A stretch of DNA of 38,556 nucleotides from Candidatus Poribacteria bacterium (GTDB lineage: Bacteria; Poribacteria; WGA-4E; WGA-3G), in contig JAJEEK010000066.1 in assembly GCA_022821065.1 (NCBI GenBank), positions 1 through 38,556 on the forward strand. Direction: 5' to 3'. This document shows positions 1 to 9,550 of the stretch, in pieces; position 1 is the stretch's first letter; every line of letters begins with the position of its first letter. A program made the position numbers and the translations under genes. The notes below the pieces were generated by a model, which ran no database searches, had not been told where the DNA came from, and saw only the letters and a list, made by a program, of their open reading frames with translations.

Positions 1-3000
1 AATCGCCGTTGAATGCCAGTTCTACTGCGATCTCCATATTACTGTTTCGGTCTACATCGTCTATGGTCACGCCATCAATGCCAGCCAACGTCATGGCGCG
101 CTCGATATCATAAGAAGACCGCACATAATTACGACCACTGATTGTGAAGGTAACGATGCTGCCATCCAATGTCGCTTCCGTCAAGGGTGCCTTGGTTGAA
201 GCAACCACCGATTCCTGAGTGCCGGTAACAGGTATTTGTACGGTGAGTGCGGGACCGTTATATCTTAACAGGGCGTCCGCCTCAATTGTAAAAGTTAGCA
301 ACGCATCCGCGTCAAAGTCGCCGTTGAATTCCAGTTCGATGGTGATCTGTGTGTCATTTTTTCGATCAGGTTCATGCCAAGGGATTGTTACGCCATCTAT
401 CCCGGAGACCGACACTGCATCTCTGATCCTGAAGGTGGATCGCTCATAGGTCCGTCCGGTGAGTGTCAGCGTAACGACACTGCCATCCAGCGTTACTTCT
501 GTCAAGGGTGCTTCCGTTGATGCCGACACGGATTCCTTGCCGCCGGTGACGGTTATTTGTGCGATGAGTGCGGGGCCGTCGTATTCGGCAATAGCGTCCG
601 CACCCACTGTAAAGGTGAGCGTGGCATCCGTGTCAATGTTGCCTTTAAATGTCAGTTCGACCGTCAGTTCCGTATCACTGACGCGGTCCAAATCGAACCA
701 GTGAAAAGTGGCACCGTCAATGCCAGATACCGACACTGCATCCCTGAGGTCAAAGGTAGAGCGTTCATAAATTGCGCCGTTGAGTGTCAGCGTTACCACA
801 CTTCCGTTCAATGTTGTTTCTGTCAACGGTGTCTCAGTTGATGCAACAACCGATTCCTGCCCGCCGTTAACAGTTATTTGTGCGATGAGTGTAGGACCAT
901 CGTATTCAACAATAGCCTCCGCGCCCACTGTGAAAATGAGCGTGGCGTTGCTGTCAAGGTTACCATTGAATTCAAGTTCAAGGATAATTACCGTGTCGCT
1001 GACGCGTTCCACGCCAAAAAATCCAACACTAACGCCTGCGATACCGGAAACTGTCACAACACTATCAATATCAGCGTTAGATTGTATGTAAGTGCCGTTG
1101 TTGAGCGTGAGGCGGATGATACTTCCGTTGAGGGTTGCCTCCGTCAAAGGTTGTGTCGCAAAAGTCGTTATTGTAGGTCTTTCTTCGACTATGGCGGCGA
1201 CACGTATCGCTGCGATAAGCGCGGCACCATCATAGCTCGCGAGAGCATCCGCGCCAACTGTGAAGGTAACCATCGCATCGGTGTCAAAGTCCGTACCATC
1301 GAAGGTCAGTTTAACGGTTATCTTTGTATCACTGACGCGCACTACGTCGGATTGGAGAAACGTAACGCCTGCGATACCAGAGACTTGCACTGCGCTGCTG
1401 ATGTCGGCACTCGATTGCGTATACATCCCGCTTGACAGTGTGAGTGTAACGATACTTTCATTAAGGGTTGCCTCCGTCAACAGTTGTGGTGCATAAGCGG
1501 TTATTATTGGGGTCTTCTCTACGACCGCGCTGACGGGTAATTGCGCCGTGAGTGCCGTGCCGTTGTACCCTACGATTGCATTCGCTCCGACTGTGAAGGT
1601 GAGTGTGGCATCGGTGTCAAAATCCGTGCCATCAAATATAAGCGCAACGTTCACCTGCGTCCCGCTGAGGCGTTCCACATTATAGATGTTAACAGTGACA
1701 CCGGGGATACCCGATACCGTCACACTGTTTCCGACAGTATACTGAGATTCATAAATACCGCCGTTTAGCGTTAATGTGACGACACCTCCATTTAGGGTAT
1801 CTTCCCTTAGCGGCGTTATCGTTGATGCAACCACGGATTCCGCATTCGCTGTGACCTCCGTTGTCGCGGTGAGTGCGGGTCCATCGTAGTTCGCGATAGC
1901 ATCCGCTTTCACTGTGAAAGTGAGGGTCGCGTCGGTGTTGAGGTCTGTACCGTAGAATGTCAATTGGATTGACAGTTGCGTATCACTTAGACGGGTTACA
2001 TCAAAAGGCCTGACGGTTACGCCGGGGATACCAGAGACTGTTACAGGATCGCTGAGCCAGTTTTCATAGACTCGATTGTTCAAAGTCAGCGTCACAATAC
2101 TGCCGTTCAGCGTCGTTTCGGTGAGGGGTTGTGAAGTTAGCGTGAGCGTTGGGCTTTTTTGATCGTCCACATCGATGATAATAATAATGACAGTAATGGT
2201 AATCGCGACGTTACCATCGGAGGCGGTAATTGTTACAGTATAGGTGTTCTTTGTTTCATAATCCAGCTCGGCACTGGTCTTCAGTTGCCCCGTGGTATTA
2301 TCAATTTCAAAAGATGCCGCGTCGGACCCGCTGAGGGTATAGGTGAGCGCGTCATTATCCGCATCTGTTGCTGTGATCGGTTTACCGATGTTTACACCTT
2401 TCGCGGTATTCTCTGCCACACTGCGAGTGGTGTGACTGCCGTCTACGAAACTCGGGCTGCTATTTGTCGGTGTTCCAGTTTCTGGGCTGATGACATTGAT
2501 GGTGACAGTGATTTCATCAATCAGACTCCCATCGGAAACGGTAACAGTCACTGTATAGGATGCCTTGTTATTGTAATTATGTGCTGCCTTGGTTTTCAAT
2601 TGTCCAGTTGTGCTATCAATGTCAAAAACCGCTGCATCGGGGCCACTGAGATAATAGGTAAGTGCGTCATTATCCGCATCTGCTGCCAACACTGGATTCC
2701 TGATGCTTCTGTTTACCATTGGGCGTGTGGTACTGGAACCGTCGGTGAACACCGGTGCGTTGTTGATTGTCCAGCCTATATCCGTAAGCATACCGAGTGC
2801 AACGGGACCCGGGTCATGAATCGCTTCTTGATTGGCAAGATATGGGGTCATTAAAGCGTTCACGTCGCCAGCCGGAAAAGTTACCTCATCCAAATGCGTG
2901 TAGCTTGAACCTTGCCCCCATGAACTGGGAGCATAGAGATGCGGGAGGATACCCGCGTTCGCTTCAACGCCTTTTTTTCCGTTCCAGAAAAGATCGTTGC

Positions 3001-3853
3001 TCGTGAGTTGATTTTCAAGAGAAAAGGAAGGATCCGAGAAGGACATAACCGTTTTCTTGGCTCCATTTTCAACAAAAAAATCGTAAATATAAGGCAAATC
3101 AGGATTACCACCCCTCAACCGACCCGTTGTTCCACCGGACAAAGTGAATCTGGCAAAGGCTCTCTGTTCTACCCTCGCAAAACTGAAAAAACCGAGACCG
3201 TGAGCGATCTCATGCAGCACAGTACTAACAAAGTCCGTTTTTCCTGCTGGTGTATTTCCATCTGTGCCGAAGTACCAATTTGCGTCTTCGTGGCTATTGA
3301 ATCTTGTGATAATATCGGGTTCGCCAGCCGCGAGGTCTCTATCGGCTCTCAGATCAGCGAGTGCCTCTGGGTACCAGAGATCCAATGATCCGGGCGATTT
3401 CCAGCCTGCCGGTCGTGCCCCGCCTAAAATAATAGTTTTATCCTCCAATCCACCCAAATCTGTAAAAGATGCGTCAATCCGAATAGGCACGGGGGACCGG
3501 ATAAGCGAGTTCCAAATATCGACTGCATATTGGAACGCTTCCAGTGCTTCATCTGTAAAGCCATCGTACGTTACAATGAACTGTGATTCTTCCGTCGCAA
3601 GGAAATTACCGTTTCGGTATAGCTGCTGCATAGGCGGCGGTGGGATACTTGTGTTCGCGTTTTCCTTGGTTCCGTATAGAATGATTAACCCGTCGAGTGC
3701 TTTCTCTCGGCTCGTTGGATTTGCTGTGCTCGGCTCTTTAGATGTTCCTGATGATTGGCTCGACACCTCAGCACGGCTCATGGCGCGAGGTGTCAATCCA
3801 AGCAGAAGGCATATTGAGAAGGAAATTGTCAGTAATATTTTTGTAGATTTCAT
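1..3853 (-). CDS. Exported metallopeptidase with cadherin-like and Ig-like repeats (C-terminus outside window)
   Basis: I translated this frame from the ATG at 3853 to the left edge and found no stop, so at least 1284 residues are encoded and the 3' end is missing. Residues 1-28 form a signal peptide (basic MKSTK, hydrophobic core, cleavage near SRA). Residues about 80-370 are a zinc-peptidase-like domain with HEIAHGLGFF at 214-223 and a later LMTP turn. The third metzincin ligand position (224) is Ser. Two cadherin-like repeats follow (NNAPVFTDGS..., SSPSFVDGS...), then seven copies of the roughly 105-residue Ig-like repeat, the last one cut by the edge. A possible Shine-Dalgarno AAGGGG lies 12 nt before the ATG. 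It is the last gene of the minus-strand surface-protein series. By analogy with its neighbours it probably ends in the FlgD-like sorting domain, but this cannot be seen. Likely role: secreted or surface-bound protease; the substrate is unknown. Confidence 0.85.
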   Translation of the reverse strand, partial: MKSTKILLTISFSICLLLGLTPRAMSRAEVSSQSSGTSKEPSTANPTSREKALDGLIILYGTKENANTSIPPPPMQQLYRNGNFLATEESQFIVTYDGFTDEALEAFQYAVDIWNSLIRSPVPIRIDASFTDLGGLEDKTIILGGARPAGWKSPGSLDLWYPEALADLRADRDLAAGEPDIITRFNSHEDANWYFGTDGNTPAGKTDFVSTVLHEIAHGLGFFSFARVEQRAFARFTLSGGTTGRLRGGNPDLPYIYDFFVENGAKKTVMSFSDPSFSLENQLTSNDLFWNGKKGVEANAGILPHLYAPSSWGQGSSYTHLDEVTFPAGDVNALMTPYLANQEAIHDPGPVALGMLTDIGWTINNAPVFTDGSSTTRPMVNRSIRNPVLAADADNDALTYYLSGPDAAVFDIDSTTGQLKTKAAHNYNNKASYTVTVTVSDGSLIDEITVTINVISPETGTPTNSSPSFVDGSHTTRSVAENTAKGVNIGKPITATDADNDALTYTLSGSDAASFEIDNTTGQLKTSAELDYETKNTYTVTITASDGNVAITITVIIIIIDVDDQKSPTLTLTSQPLTETTLNGSIVTLTLNNRVYENWLSDPVTVSGIPGVTVRPFDVTRLSDTQLSIQLTFYGTDLNTDATLTFTVKADAIANYDGPALTATTEVTANAESVVASTITPLREDTLNGGVVTLTLNGGIYESQYTVGNSVTVSGIPGVTVNIYNVERLSGTQVNVALIFDGTDFDTDATLTFTVGANAIVGYNGTALTAQLPVSAVVEKTPIITAYAPQLLTEATLNESIVTLTLSSGMYTQSSADISSAVQVSGIAGVTFLQSDVVRVSDTKITVKLTFDGTDFDTDAMVTFTVGADALASYDGAALIAAIRVAAIVEERPTITTFATQPLTEATLNGSIIRLTLNNGTYIQSNADIDSVVTVSGIAGVSVGFFGVERVSDTVIILELEFNGNLDSNATLIFTVGAEAIVEYDGPTLIAQITVNGGQESVVASTETPLTETTLNGSVVTLTLNGAIYERSTFDLRDAVSVSGIDGATFHWFDLDRVSDTELTVELTFKGNIDTDATLTFTVGADAIAEYDGPALIAQITVTGGKESVSASTEAPLTEVTLDGSVVTLTLTGRTYERSTFRIRDAVSVSGIDGVTIPWHEPDRKNDTQITIELEFNGDFDADALLTFTIEADALLRYNGPALTVQIPVTGTQESVVASTKAPLTEATLDGSIVTFTISGRNYVRSSYDIERAMTLAGIDGVTIDDVDRNSNMEIAVELAFNGD

Positions 3854-3965
3854 AGCGGCTGTAATCCCCTTGATAAGGAGCAGCGGTTGACGCGCTGTGA
3901 ACCCATATAGGCGTGATTTCCGAATTTACGGGTCACGCAATTTTCCGGTGATATTCTATTTACTA

Positions 3966-4116
3966 CTTCATCCAGTTTGAATCTTAGGGTCAGTTCGTAG
4001 TAAGGCGATTTATCGCCCTGCTTGGCAGTGAGTGCGACGGGCAATAAATTGCCCTACTACAAACAGGATTACCTATAATCTGAAACTTGATGAAGCATAG
4101 GCTAACAGCCTATGCT
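3966..4116. repeat. Nested palindromic intergenic repeats
   Basis: The 309-bp gap between two giant genes is filled by inverted repeats. The core is GTAGTAAGGCGATTTATCGCCC (3997-4018) paired with its near-complement ending at 4060. An imperfect outer pair, CTTCATCCAGTTTGAATCTT (from 3967) against its complement ending at 4094, encloses it. A perfect 10-bp hairpin AGCATAGGCT-AAC-AGCCTATGCT follows at 4094-4116. After it comes a copy of a short dispersed motif AATTGTTCAAACTTTAGTG (4123-4141), found again near 9550 and 9907. There is no poly-T tract, so a terminator role is doubtful. These look like miniature dispersed repeats. Confidence 0.6.
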
Positions 4117-4162
4117 ACAGAAAATTGTTCAAACTTTAGTGAAGTTATCTGCTCTCCTTATG

Positions 4163-7100
4163 TTACTTCCTTATTAGCATTTTTCGTGTAGCAATGAAGT
4201 CGCCTGCGGTGAGTGTGTAGAAATAGACACCGCTTGCGACGGGTTCACCGAAAGCGTTTCTACCATCCCAATACGCCGCTCGGCTCCGGTTTTGATACAT
4301 GCCCGCGAGTTGATGTCCGAGTGCTAACCTTCTGACGACTTGTCCATCTATGGCGTAGATTGTCAATGCTACATCGGCATCCTTTGCCAAGTGGTAGGGT
4401 ATCCACGTTTCAGGATTAAACGGATTCGGATAGTTCGGCAGCAGCGCGGTCTCTTTCGGAACCAACACAGCAAGGAGTTGCTCTAAAAAGCGGATACCAC
4501 TTTCCAGCTTCGGATCCGTGAGGTCTAATCCGTGGGCTTGGGTCAGCCATCCGCGAATATCGGCAGCGGTGAATGTTGTGAGTACCGTTGGGTGCAGTGA
4601 GGGTGCCGCTTGTGGTTCGTTAATTGCGCCTGCTACGAGTATCAAGTCGTTCACATTGACAACGCCGTCGCCGTTAACATCTGCAGCGTTGGGGCCGGAT
4701 TGTCCCAACCGTCCTGCAACGAACACCAAGTCGGAGATATTCACCACACCGTCCAGATTAACATCATATTCAACGAATTGTGTGGAAATTTCGTTGATGA
4801 CGATCCCGATACCGGGGGTGCTGATGTCAGTCTTATCACCATAATAGGTGCGTTGCTCGTCTGTTAAATTCGCGTCCACGGCGGAAATCCAGCCGCCTGC
4901 TTGCGTGCCGTCGAGCGGCACACTGTTAACGTAGCGGCGAATCAACGAGGTCCGGTTGCCTGCTCTGGTTCTACCTCTGTTTTCACTATAAGGTAACTTC
5001 CATTGCACGGTGCTATCCTTAAGGTTTCCAGCCTCGTCTACCAAGTTCCCTTCATCATCGATCAGTTTTATAGAGAAACCTTCTGGACTGAGAATTATAC
5101 CCCACAAACCGAGGGGTAGGTCCGTTCTCCAACGTAGATCATAAATCTGATCTTTAGCGAGGTTTCCTGAATTACTATCTGTACTTGATATGACCAGAAC
5201 GGTATCATTCGGCCAAATCCTTGGGGCATCCCCCCAGAAGTCATCCTTAAAGGTGATTGTTGCCTCCAACAACGGTTTAGGCAGGGTTGTCACTCCGGTC
5301 AATTCTGGTGAGTTTACATTCTGAATTATCAGTTTCCAGCCTGTGAGATTGATAATGTCCGGACCAGCATTGTGCAATTCTATCCATTGTGATGGCGAAA
5401 AGCGTCTTTCCGAGCCATACATAATCTCACTAATGCTGACAACGCTATGTCCTGTGCCAGGCTGAGAAGAGTCGTCCACAGTCACTGGATTTTCGTTCAC
5501 GTCAAGGACGGTGATAAGAACGGTGATGGCATCGGTGCGACCGCCATCAGACACAGTGACTGTCACCGTGTAGGCGTTCTGCGTTTCAAAGTCAAGCGGG
5601 GCATGCGTTTTCAGCTGGCCCGTCGTGCTGACGATCCTAAAGGCTGCCGCATCCGTACCACTGAGCGTGTAGGTCAAAGTATCGTCATCTTCATCCGTCG
5701 CAGAAACAGGGCTGCCGACATTGACACCCGCTGGTGTATTCTCTTTGATAAAACGCGTCGTGCGATTCCCCGCAAAAGTTGGCGCACTGCTCTCATCTAC
5801 ATCAGTGATAATGATCGTAACCCTGATGGTATCTGTGAGGATACCGTCAGAGACTTTTACTGTCACCGAATAGGCATTTTTGGTTTCATAGTCAAGCGGG
5901 GCACTGGTTTTTAGTTGTCCAGTGGTGCCATCAATGTCAAACGACGCTGCGTCGGTTCCACTGAGGGTATACGTTAAGGTATCGCCGCTGTCAGTGTCTT
6001 TAGCAGATACTGCCTCACCAATATGTACACCGGCAGGGGTGTTCTCCGGTATGGTTCGCGTTGTGCTACCTCCGGCGAAAACGGGTGCCCTGTTTTCTTC
6101 AATGTCAGTCACCTTGATGGCGACACTGATGGTGTCTGTGAGGTCGCCATCGGAGACGGTAACGGTCACCGAGTAAGCGTTCTTCGTTTCATAGTCAAGC
6201 GGGGCACTGGTTTTCAGTTGTCCGGTCGTGCTGACGATGCCAAACGACGATGCATCCACGCCATCAATTGAGTAGGTCAGGGTATCACCATCGGCATCCG
6301 TAGCAGTGATAGGACTGCCGATATTTCTGCCAGCCGGTGTGTTTTCGGGTACGGATCGTTCCGTGCTACTGCTTGCGAAGACCGGTGCCCGGTTCTCCTC
6401 TACGTCCGTGACATTAATAGCAACACCGATCGTGTCCGTGAGTGTGCCATCGGAGACGATAACCGCCACCGAATAGGTGTTCTTCTGTTCATAATCCAGC
6501 GGTGCGCGCGTTCTCAACTGTCCGGTCGTGCTGACAATGCCAAAGGCGGCTGCGTCTACACCACTCAGGCTGTAAGTCAAGACATCTTCATCCTCATCTG
6601 TAGCCGTGACCGGAGCACCGATGTTTCTACCAGCAGGTGTATTCTCAGGGATAGAGCGTTCCGTAGCATTACCCTCTATGAACTCCGGTGCGTGCGCTGT
6701 CGGTGTTTCGTCTATGTCCGTGACGTTGATAGCGACCCCGATGGCATCCGTGCCGCCTTTGCCATCAGAAACAAGGACAGTCACACCATAAACGTTCTTC
6801 TGTTCATAGTCCAGTGGTGCACGCGTTTGGAGTTGCCCCGTGGTGCTGACGATGCCAAACGATGCCGCATCTACACCGCTGAGACTGTAAGTTAAGACAT
6901 CCTCCTCGTCTTCATCGGTCGCAGTGACAGGACCGCCGATGTTTCTACCGGCGGGTGTGTTCTCCGCCACGGTGCGCATCGTGCTGCTACCTTCTATGAA
7001 AACAGGCGCGTTGTTTTCCTCTACATCCGTGACGTTAATAGCGACACCGATGGCATCCGTGCCACCTTTACCATCAGAGACAAGGACCGCCACTGAATAG

Positions 7101-8965
7101 GTGTTCTTTTTTTCATAGTCAAGGGGTGCCCGTGTTTGCAACTGTCCCGTGGCACTAACAATGCCAAAGGATGCCGCATCTACACCGCTCAGGGAGTAAG
7201 TTAAGATGTCCTCCTCATCTTCATCGGTCGCAGTGACAGGGCTGCCGATATTTTTTCCAGCCGGTGTGTTTTCCTGTACAGATCGTTCCGTAGCCTCCCC
7301 CTCTATGAAGACCGGTGCGTTGTTCTCCTCTACGTCCGTGATATTGATAGCAACGGCAATAGTATCCATTCCACCATTGCCATCGGAAACAGAAACAGTG
7401 ACAGCATAAGTGTTCTTCTCTTCATAGTCGAGCGGGTCACGGGTTTGCAATTGTCCGGTCGTGCTAACGATACCAAAAGATGCCGCATCTGCACCACTCA
7501 GGGAGTAAGTTAAGATGTCCTCCTCATCTTCATCGGTAGCCGTGACGGGACCGCCGATGTCTGTTCCAGCGGGTGTGTTCTCCGCTATGGATCGTTCCGT
7601 AGCCTCACCCTCTACGAAGACAGGCGCGTTGTTTTCTTTTACGTCCGTGACATCAATCGTGACACTGATGCTGTCGGTAGCACTGCCATCGGAGACAGTA
7701 ACGGTTACGGCGTAGGTGTTCTTTTGTTCGTAGTCGAGCGGTGCTTGTGTTTGCAATTGTCCGGTCGTACTGACGATGCCAAAAGATGCCGCATCTGCAC
7801 CACTCAGGGAGTAAGTTAAGATGTCCTCCTCATCTTCATCGGTTGCAGTGACGGGACCGCCGATGTTCTTTCCAGCGGGTGTGTTCTCCGCTATGGATCG
7901 CGTCGTGGCAATGCCTTCTGTGAAAATTGGGGCATGATTAATGTTCGGATCCCCGGTAGGCTTCGGGATCCCGAGGGCGAAACTGAGAGCAGTATCATCG
8001 CCGCTCGGTTTCGTTAGACTATAGCCGTAATGGCTTGTCGGCAGCTCAGGCAATGTGCCAATATTTACAGTGATGGCATCTGATATGCCGGGAGTGCGGG
8101 TCACGGTAAGCGGTTCACTTTCGACACTGCCAGCGGCAATTGTAATGGTGGTCGCGCCACCATCAATGCTCCCATTCGTAACGGTAATCGGCAGCACGAG
8201 ATCGAAAGGCGCGCCGGTGGCTGTCGTTGCCTTGAACTGATTTTCTCCAACTTTCTCCAAGGACACAGCGATGGCTAAACCAACGGTGTTGTCACCGAGA
8301 TAGAGCGAATTTAATGCTGAGAGTCCGGCAAAGAGACCATCAGGTAGGCTGCTGAGCCGATTGGAAGACAGGCTGAGCCAATTCAGTGAAGAAAGCCCAG
8401 AAAAGATATTTGCTGGCAAGCTGCTGAGTTGGTTGTTACCTAAATCGAGTCCGGTCAATGCAGACATTTCGGAAAATGTATTTGCAGATAAACTGTCCAA
8501 ACTGTTGTAAGACAAGTTGAGTCTGTTTATGGCTGAGAGTCCAGAAAAGACCGCATTGGGCAGACTGCTGAGTTGGTTGCTGCCTAAGTCAAGTTGGACC
8601 AACGCGGACAAATCTGAAAAGATGTCGGCTGGCAGAGTGCTGAGTGTGTTTTTCGCTAAGGAGAGCGAACGCAACGCAGACAATCCATCAAAATCGCCAG
8701 CTTTCAGTGCTGTAATGCTCTGATCGCTCAGATTAAGACTCGTAATTAAAGTTAGGTGTGCAGCCGTTACATCGTCGGCAGCATCTACACCTGGCACGAG
8801 TGCAACAATCGTATCTTGAACCTGCTGGGTCCGGTCGCTGACGGGTGTCAATTCAGGTCCATTGTTTTGTGCCTGCACGTAGTTTGTACCTTGTATTCCA
8901 TATATTAATAACATTGCTGTGACGATTGACAGCATAATTTTTCGGTTCAGGATCAGCGTTTTCAC
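4163..8965 (-). CDS. Giant surface protein: LRR, eight cadherin-like repeats, lamin-tail domain, dockerin, FlgD-like C-terminus
   Basis: The start is placed at the GTG at 8965, because AAAAGGAG lies 6 nt upstream of it. The in-frame ATG at 8986 precedes that ribosome site. This gives 1600 residues with a signal peptide (1-33, ending VQAQ). In order: leucine-rich repeats of 24 residues (about 76-226, SxLPxxxFSGLSxLxxLxLS); eight cadherin-like repeats (about 344-1160, each NxAPVF...ENTPAG...TATDED...LDYE); a lamin-tail (LTD) domain (about 1172-1388, ISEIMYGSE ... RTSLIRRY); a two-repeat dockerin (about 1394-1447, DVNLDGVVN and DVNGDGVVN); and the shared C-terminal domain (about 1507-1600, NYPNPFNPETWIPY ... 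TRKMLIRK). It is probably a calcium-dependent adhesive or structural protein on the cell surface. The dockerin implies a cohesin partner, and three genes in this cluster carry candidates. The small lipoprotein gene lies 61 bp upstream. Confidence 0.9.
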   Translation of the reverse strand: MKTLILNRKIMLSIVTAMLLIYGIQGTNYVQAQNNGPELTPVSDRTQQVQDTIVALVPGVDAADDVTAAHLTLITSLNLSDQSITALKAGDFDGLSALRSLSLAKNTLSTLPADIFSDLSALVQLDLGSNQLSSLPNAVFSGLSAINRLNLSYNSLDSLSANTFSEMSALTGLDLGNNQLSSLPANIFSGLSSLNWLSLSSNRLSSLPDGLFAGLSALNSLYLGDNTVGLAIAVSLEKVGENQFKATTATGAPFDLVLPITVTNGSIDGGATTITIAAGSVESEPLTVTRTPGISDAITVNIGTLPELPTSHYGYSLTKPSGDDTALSFALGIPKPTGDPNINHAPIFTEGIATTRSIAENTPAGKNIGGPVTATDEDEEDILTYSLSGADAASFGIVSTTGQLQTQAPLDYEQKNTYAVTVTVSDGSATDSISVTIDVTDVKENNAPVFVEGEATERSIAENTPAGTDIGGPVTATDEDEEDILTYSLSGADAASFGIVSTTGQLQTRDPLDYEEKNTYAVTVSVSDGNGGMDTIAVAINITDVEENNAPVFIEGEATERSVQENTPAGKNIGSPVTATDEDEEDILTYSLSGVDAASFGIVSATGQLQTRAPLDYEKKNTYSVAVLVSDGKGGTDAIGVAINVTDVEENNAPVFIEGSSTMRTVAENTPAGRNIGGPVTATDEDEEDVLTYSLSGVDAASFGIVSTTGQLQTRAPLDYEQKNVYGVTVLVSDGKGGTDAIGVAINVTDIDETPTAHAPEFIEGNATERSIPENTPAGRNIGAPVTATDEDEDVLTYSLSGVDAAAFGIVSTTGQLRTRAPLDYEQKNTYSVAVIVSDGTLTDTIGVAINVTDVEENRAPVFASSSTERSVPENTPAGRNIGSPITATDADGDTLTYSIDGVDASSFGIVSTTGQLKTSAPLDYETKNAYSVTVTVSDGDLTDTISVAIKVTDIEENRAPVFAGGSTTRTIPENTPAGVHIGEAVSAKDTDSGDTLTYTLSGTDAASFDIDGTTGQLKTSAPLDYETKNAYSVTVKVSDGILTDTIRVTIIITDVDESSAPTFAGNRTTRFIKENTPAGVNVGSPVSATDEDDDTLTYTLSGTDAAAFRIVSTTGQLKTHAPLDFETQNAYTVTVTVSDGGRTDAITVLITVLDVNENPVTVDDSSQPGTGHSVVSISEIMYGSERRFSPSQWIELHNAGPDIINLTGWKLIIQNVNSPELTGVTTLPKPLLEATITFKDDFWGDAPRIWPNDTVLVISSTDSNSGNLAKDQIYDLRWRTDLPLGLWGIILSPEGFSIKLIDDEGNLVDEAGNLKDSTVQWKLPYSENRGRTRAGNRTSLIRRYVNSVPLDGTQAGGWISAVDANLTDEQRTYYGDKTDISTPGIGIVINEISTQFVEYDVNLDGVVNISDLVFVAGRLGQSGPNAADVNGDGVVNVNDLILVAGAINEPQAAPSLHPTVLTTFTAADIRGWLTQAHGLDLTDPKLESGIRFLEQLLAVLVPKETALLPNYPNPFNPETWIPYHLAKDADVALTIYAIDGQVVRRLALGHQLAGMYQNRSRAAYWDGRNAFGEPVASGVYFYTLTAGDFIATRKMLIRK

Positions 8966-9026
8966 AGTAAACTCCTTTTGATTCAACGGTAGACTTGCCC
9001 GCTAAAGGGGTCAATGCTATTGAGCT

Positions 9027-9524
9027 TTATTTCTTTTTGAAGACAATGGTAGAACCATCATCACTGTTTAGTGTAAGCGTATCCCTTGTTCTTGACCATG
9101 TGCCGGTGTCTTCGTCTGTAGGACCGACTGGTTCTATTTCTTCTTCAAATAGACCGGTTCCTTCTACTTCTATAGGTGTGAGTGTGTAGTTTGAGCCAGA
9201 TAGGGAATAAGTCCCTGTTATATTTATTGACCCTTTCCCTGAAATTTCTAAGCCTTCCTCTTTCACTTCAATCTTTATACCGAATTCCATCTCCATCGTT
9301 CCATCGGCATTAAATGTCCAGTTGTTGGGATCGAGGGAAACGTCTACACCTTCTTCTGCAAAAGTTTCTTCAAAAGTCTCACCGTCAATAATTTCCAATG
9401 CCCATGTGCCAACCCACTCATTAGCACCATCGCCGTCACCACCACAACCGATGATTCCAATACTCAAAACAACACAAAGGTTAACTAACCATAAAAACGA
9501 ACGGGAGATTTCTTTTTCAAACAT
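9027..9524 (-). CDS. Small lipocalin-like lipoprotein
   Basis: It encodes 165 residues. The N-terminus carries a hydrophobic segment and a lipobox, IIGC, with Cys27 as the expected lipidation site, followed by a glycine/aspartate-rich linker. The mature part reads VGTWAL...NWTFNADGTMEMEF...GTYSLSGSNYTLTP...GTWSRTRDTLTL. This is the alternating beta-strand pattern of lipocalin-like bacterial proteins of the 'WxGTW' type. AAAAGGAG lies 10 nt before the ATG. Its stop is 61 bp from the start of the giant dockerin protein, in the same direction, so the two may be cotranscribed. It would sit on the periplasmic or outer face of a membrane. No ligand can be deduced. Confidence 0.8.
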   Translation of the reverse strand: MFEKEISRSFLWLVNLCVVLSIGIIGCGGDGDGANEWVGTWALEIIDGETFEETFAEEGVDVSLDPNNWTFNADGTMEMEFGIKIEVKEEGLEISGKGSINITGTYSLSGSNYTLTPIEVEGTGLFEEEIEPVGPTDEDTGTWSRTRDTLTLNSDDGSTIVFKKK

Positions 9525-9550
9525 GTTTTCTATACTCCTTTTAAGTTATA

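Noticed and set aside
219..3890. Many plus-strand open frames of 60-230 codons across 1-3.9 kb, and similar ones under the other giant genes
   Set aside because: They are antisense shadows of continuous minus-strand repeat proteins. Their Val/Ser/Thr-rich translations follow the repeat period and they lack ribosome sites.
4094..4116. Intrinsic terminator after the 1600-residue gene
   Set aside because: The stem is perfect but no T-run follows on either strand; it matches the dispersed-hairpin class instead.
7100..7900. Regularly spaced near-identical blocks suggesting a CRISPR-like array
   Set aside because: The period is about 300 bp, the spacers are coding, and the whole region is one reading frame of cadherin-like repeats.
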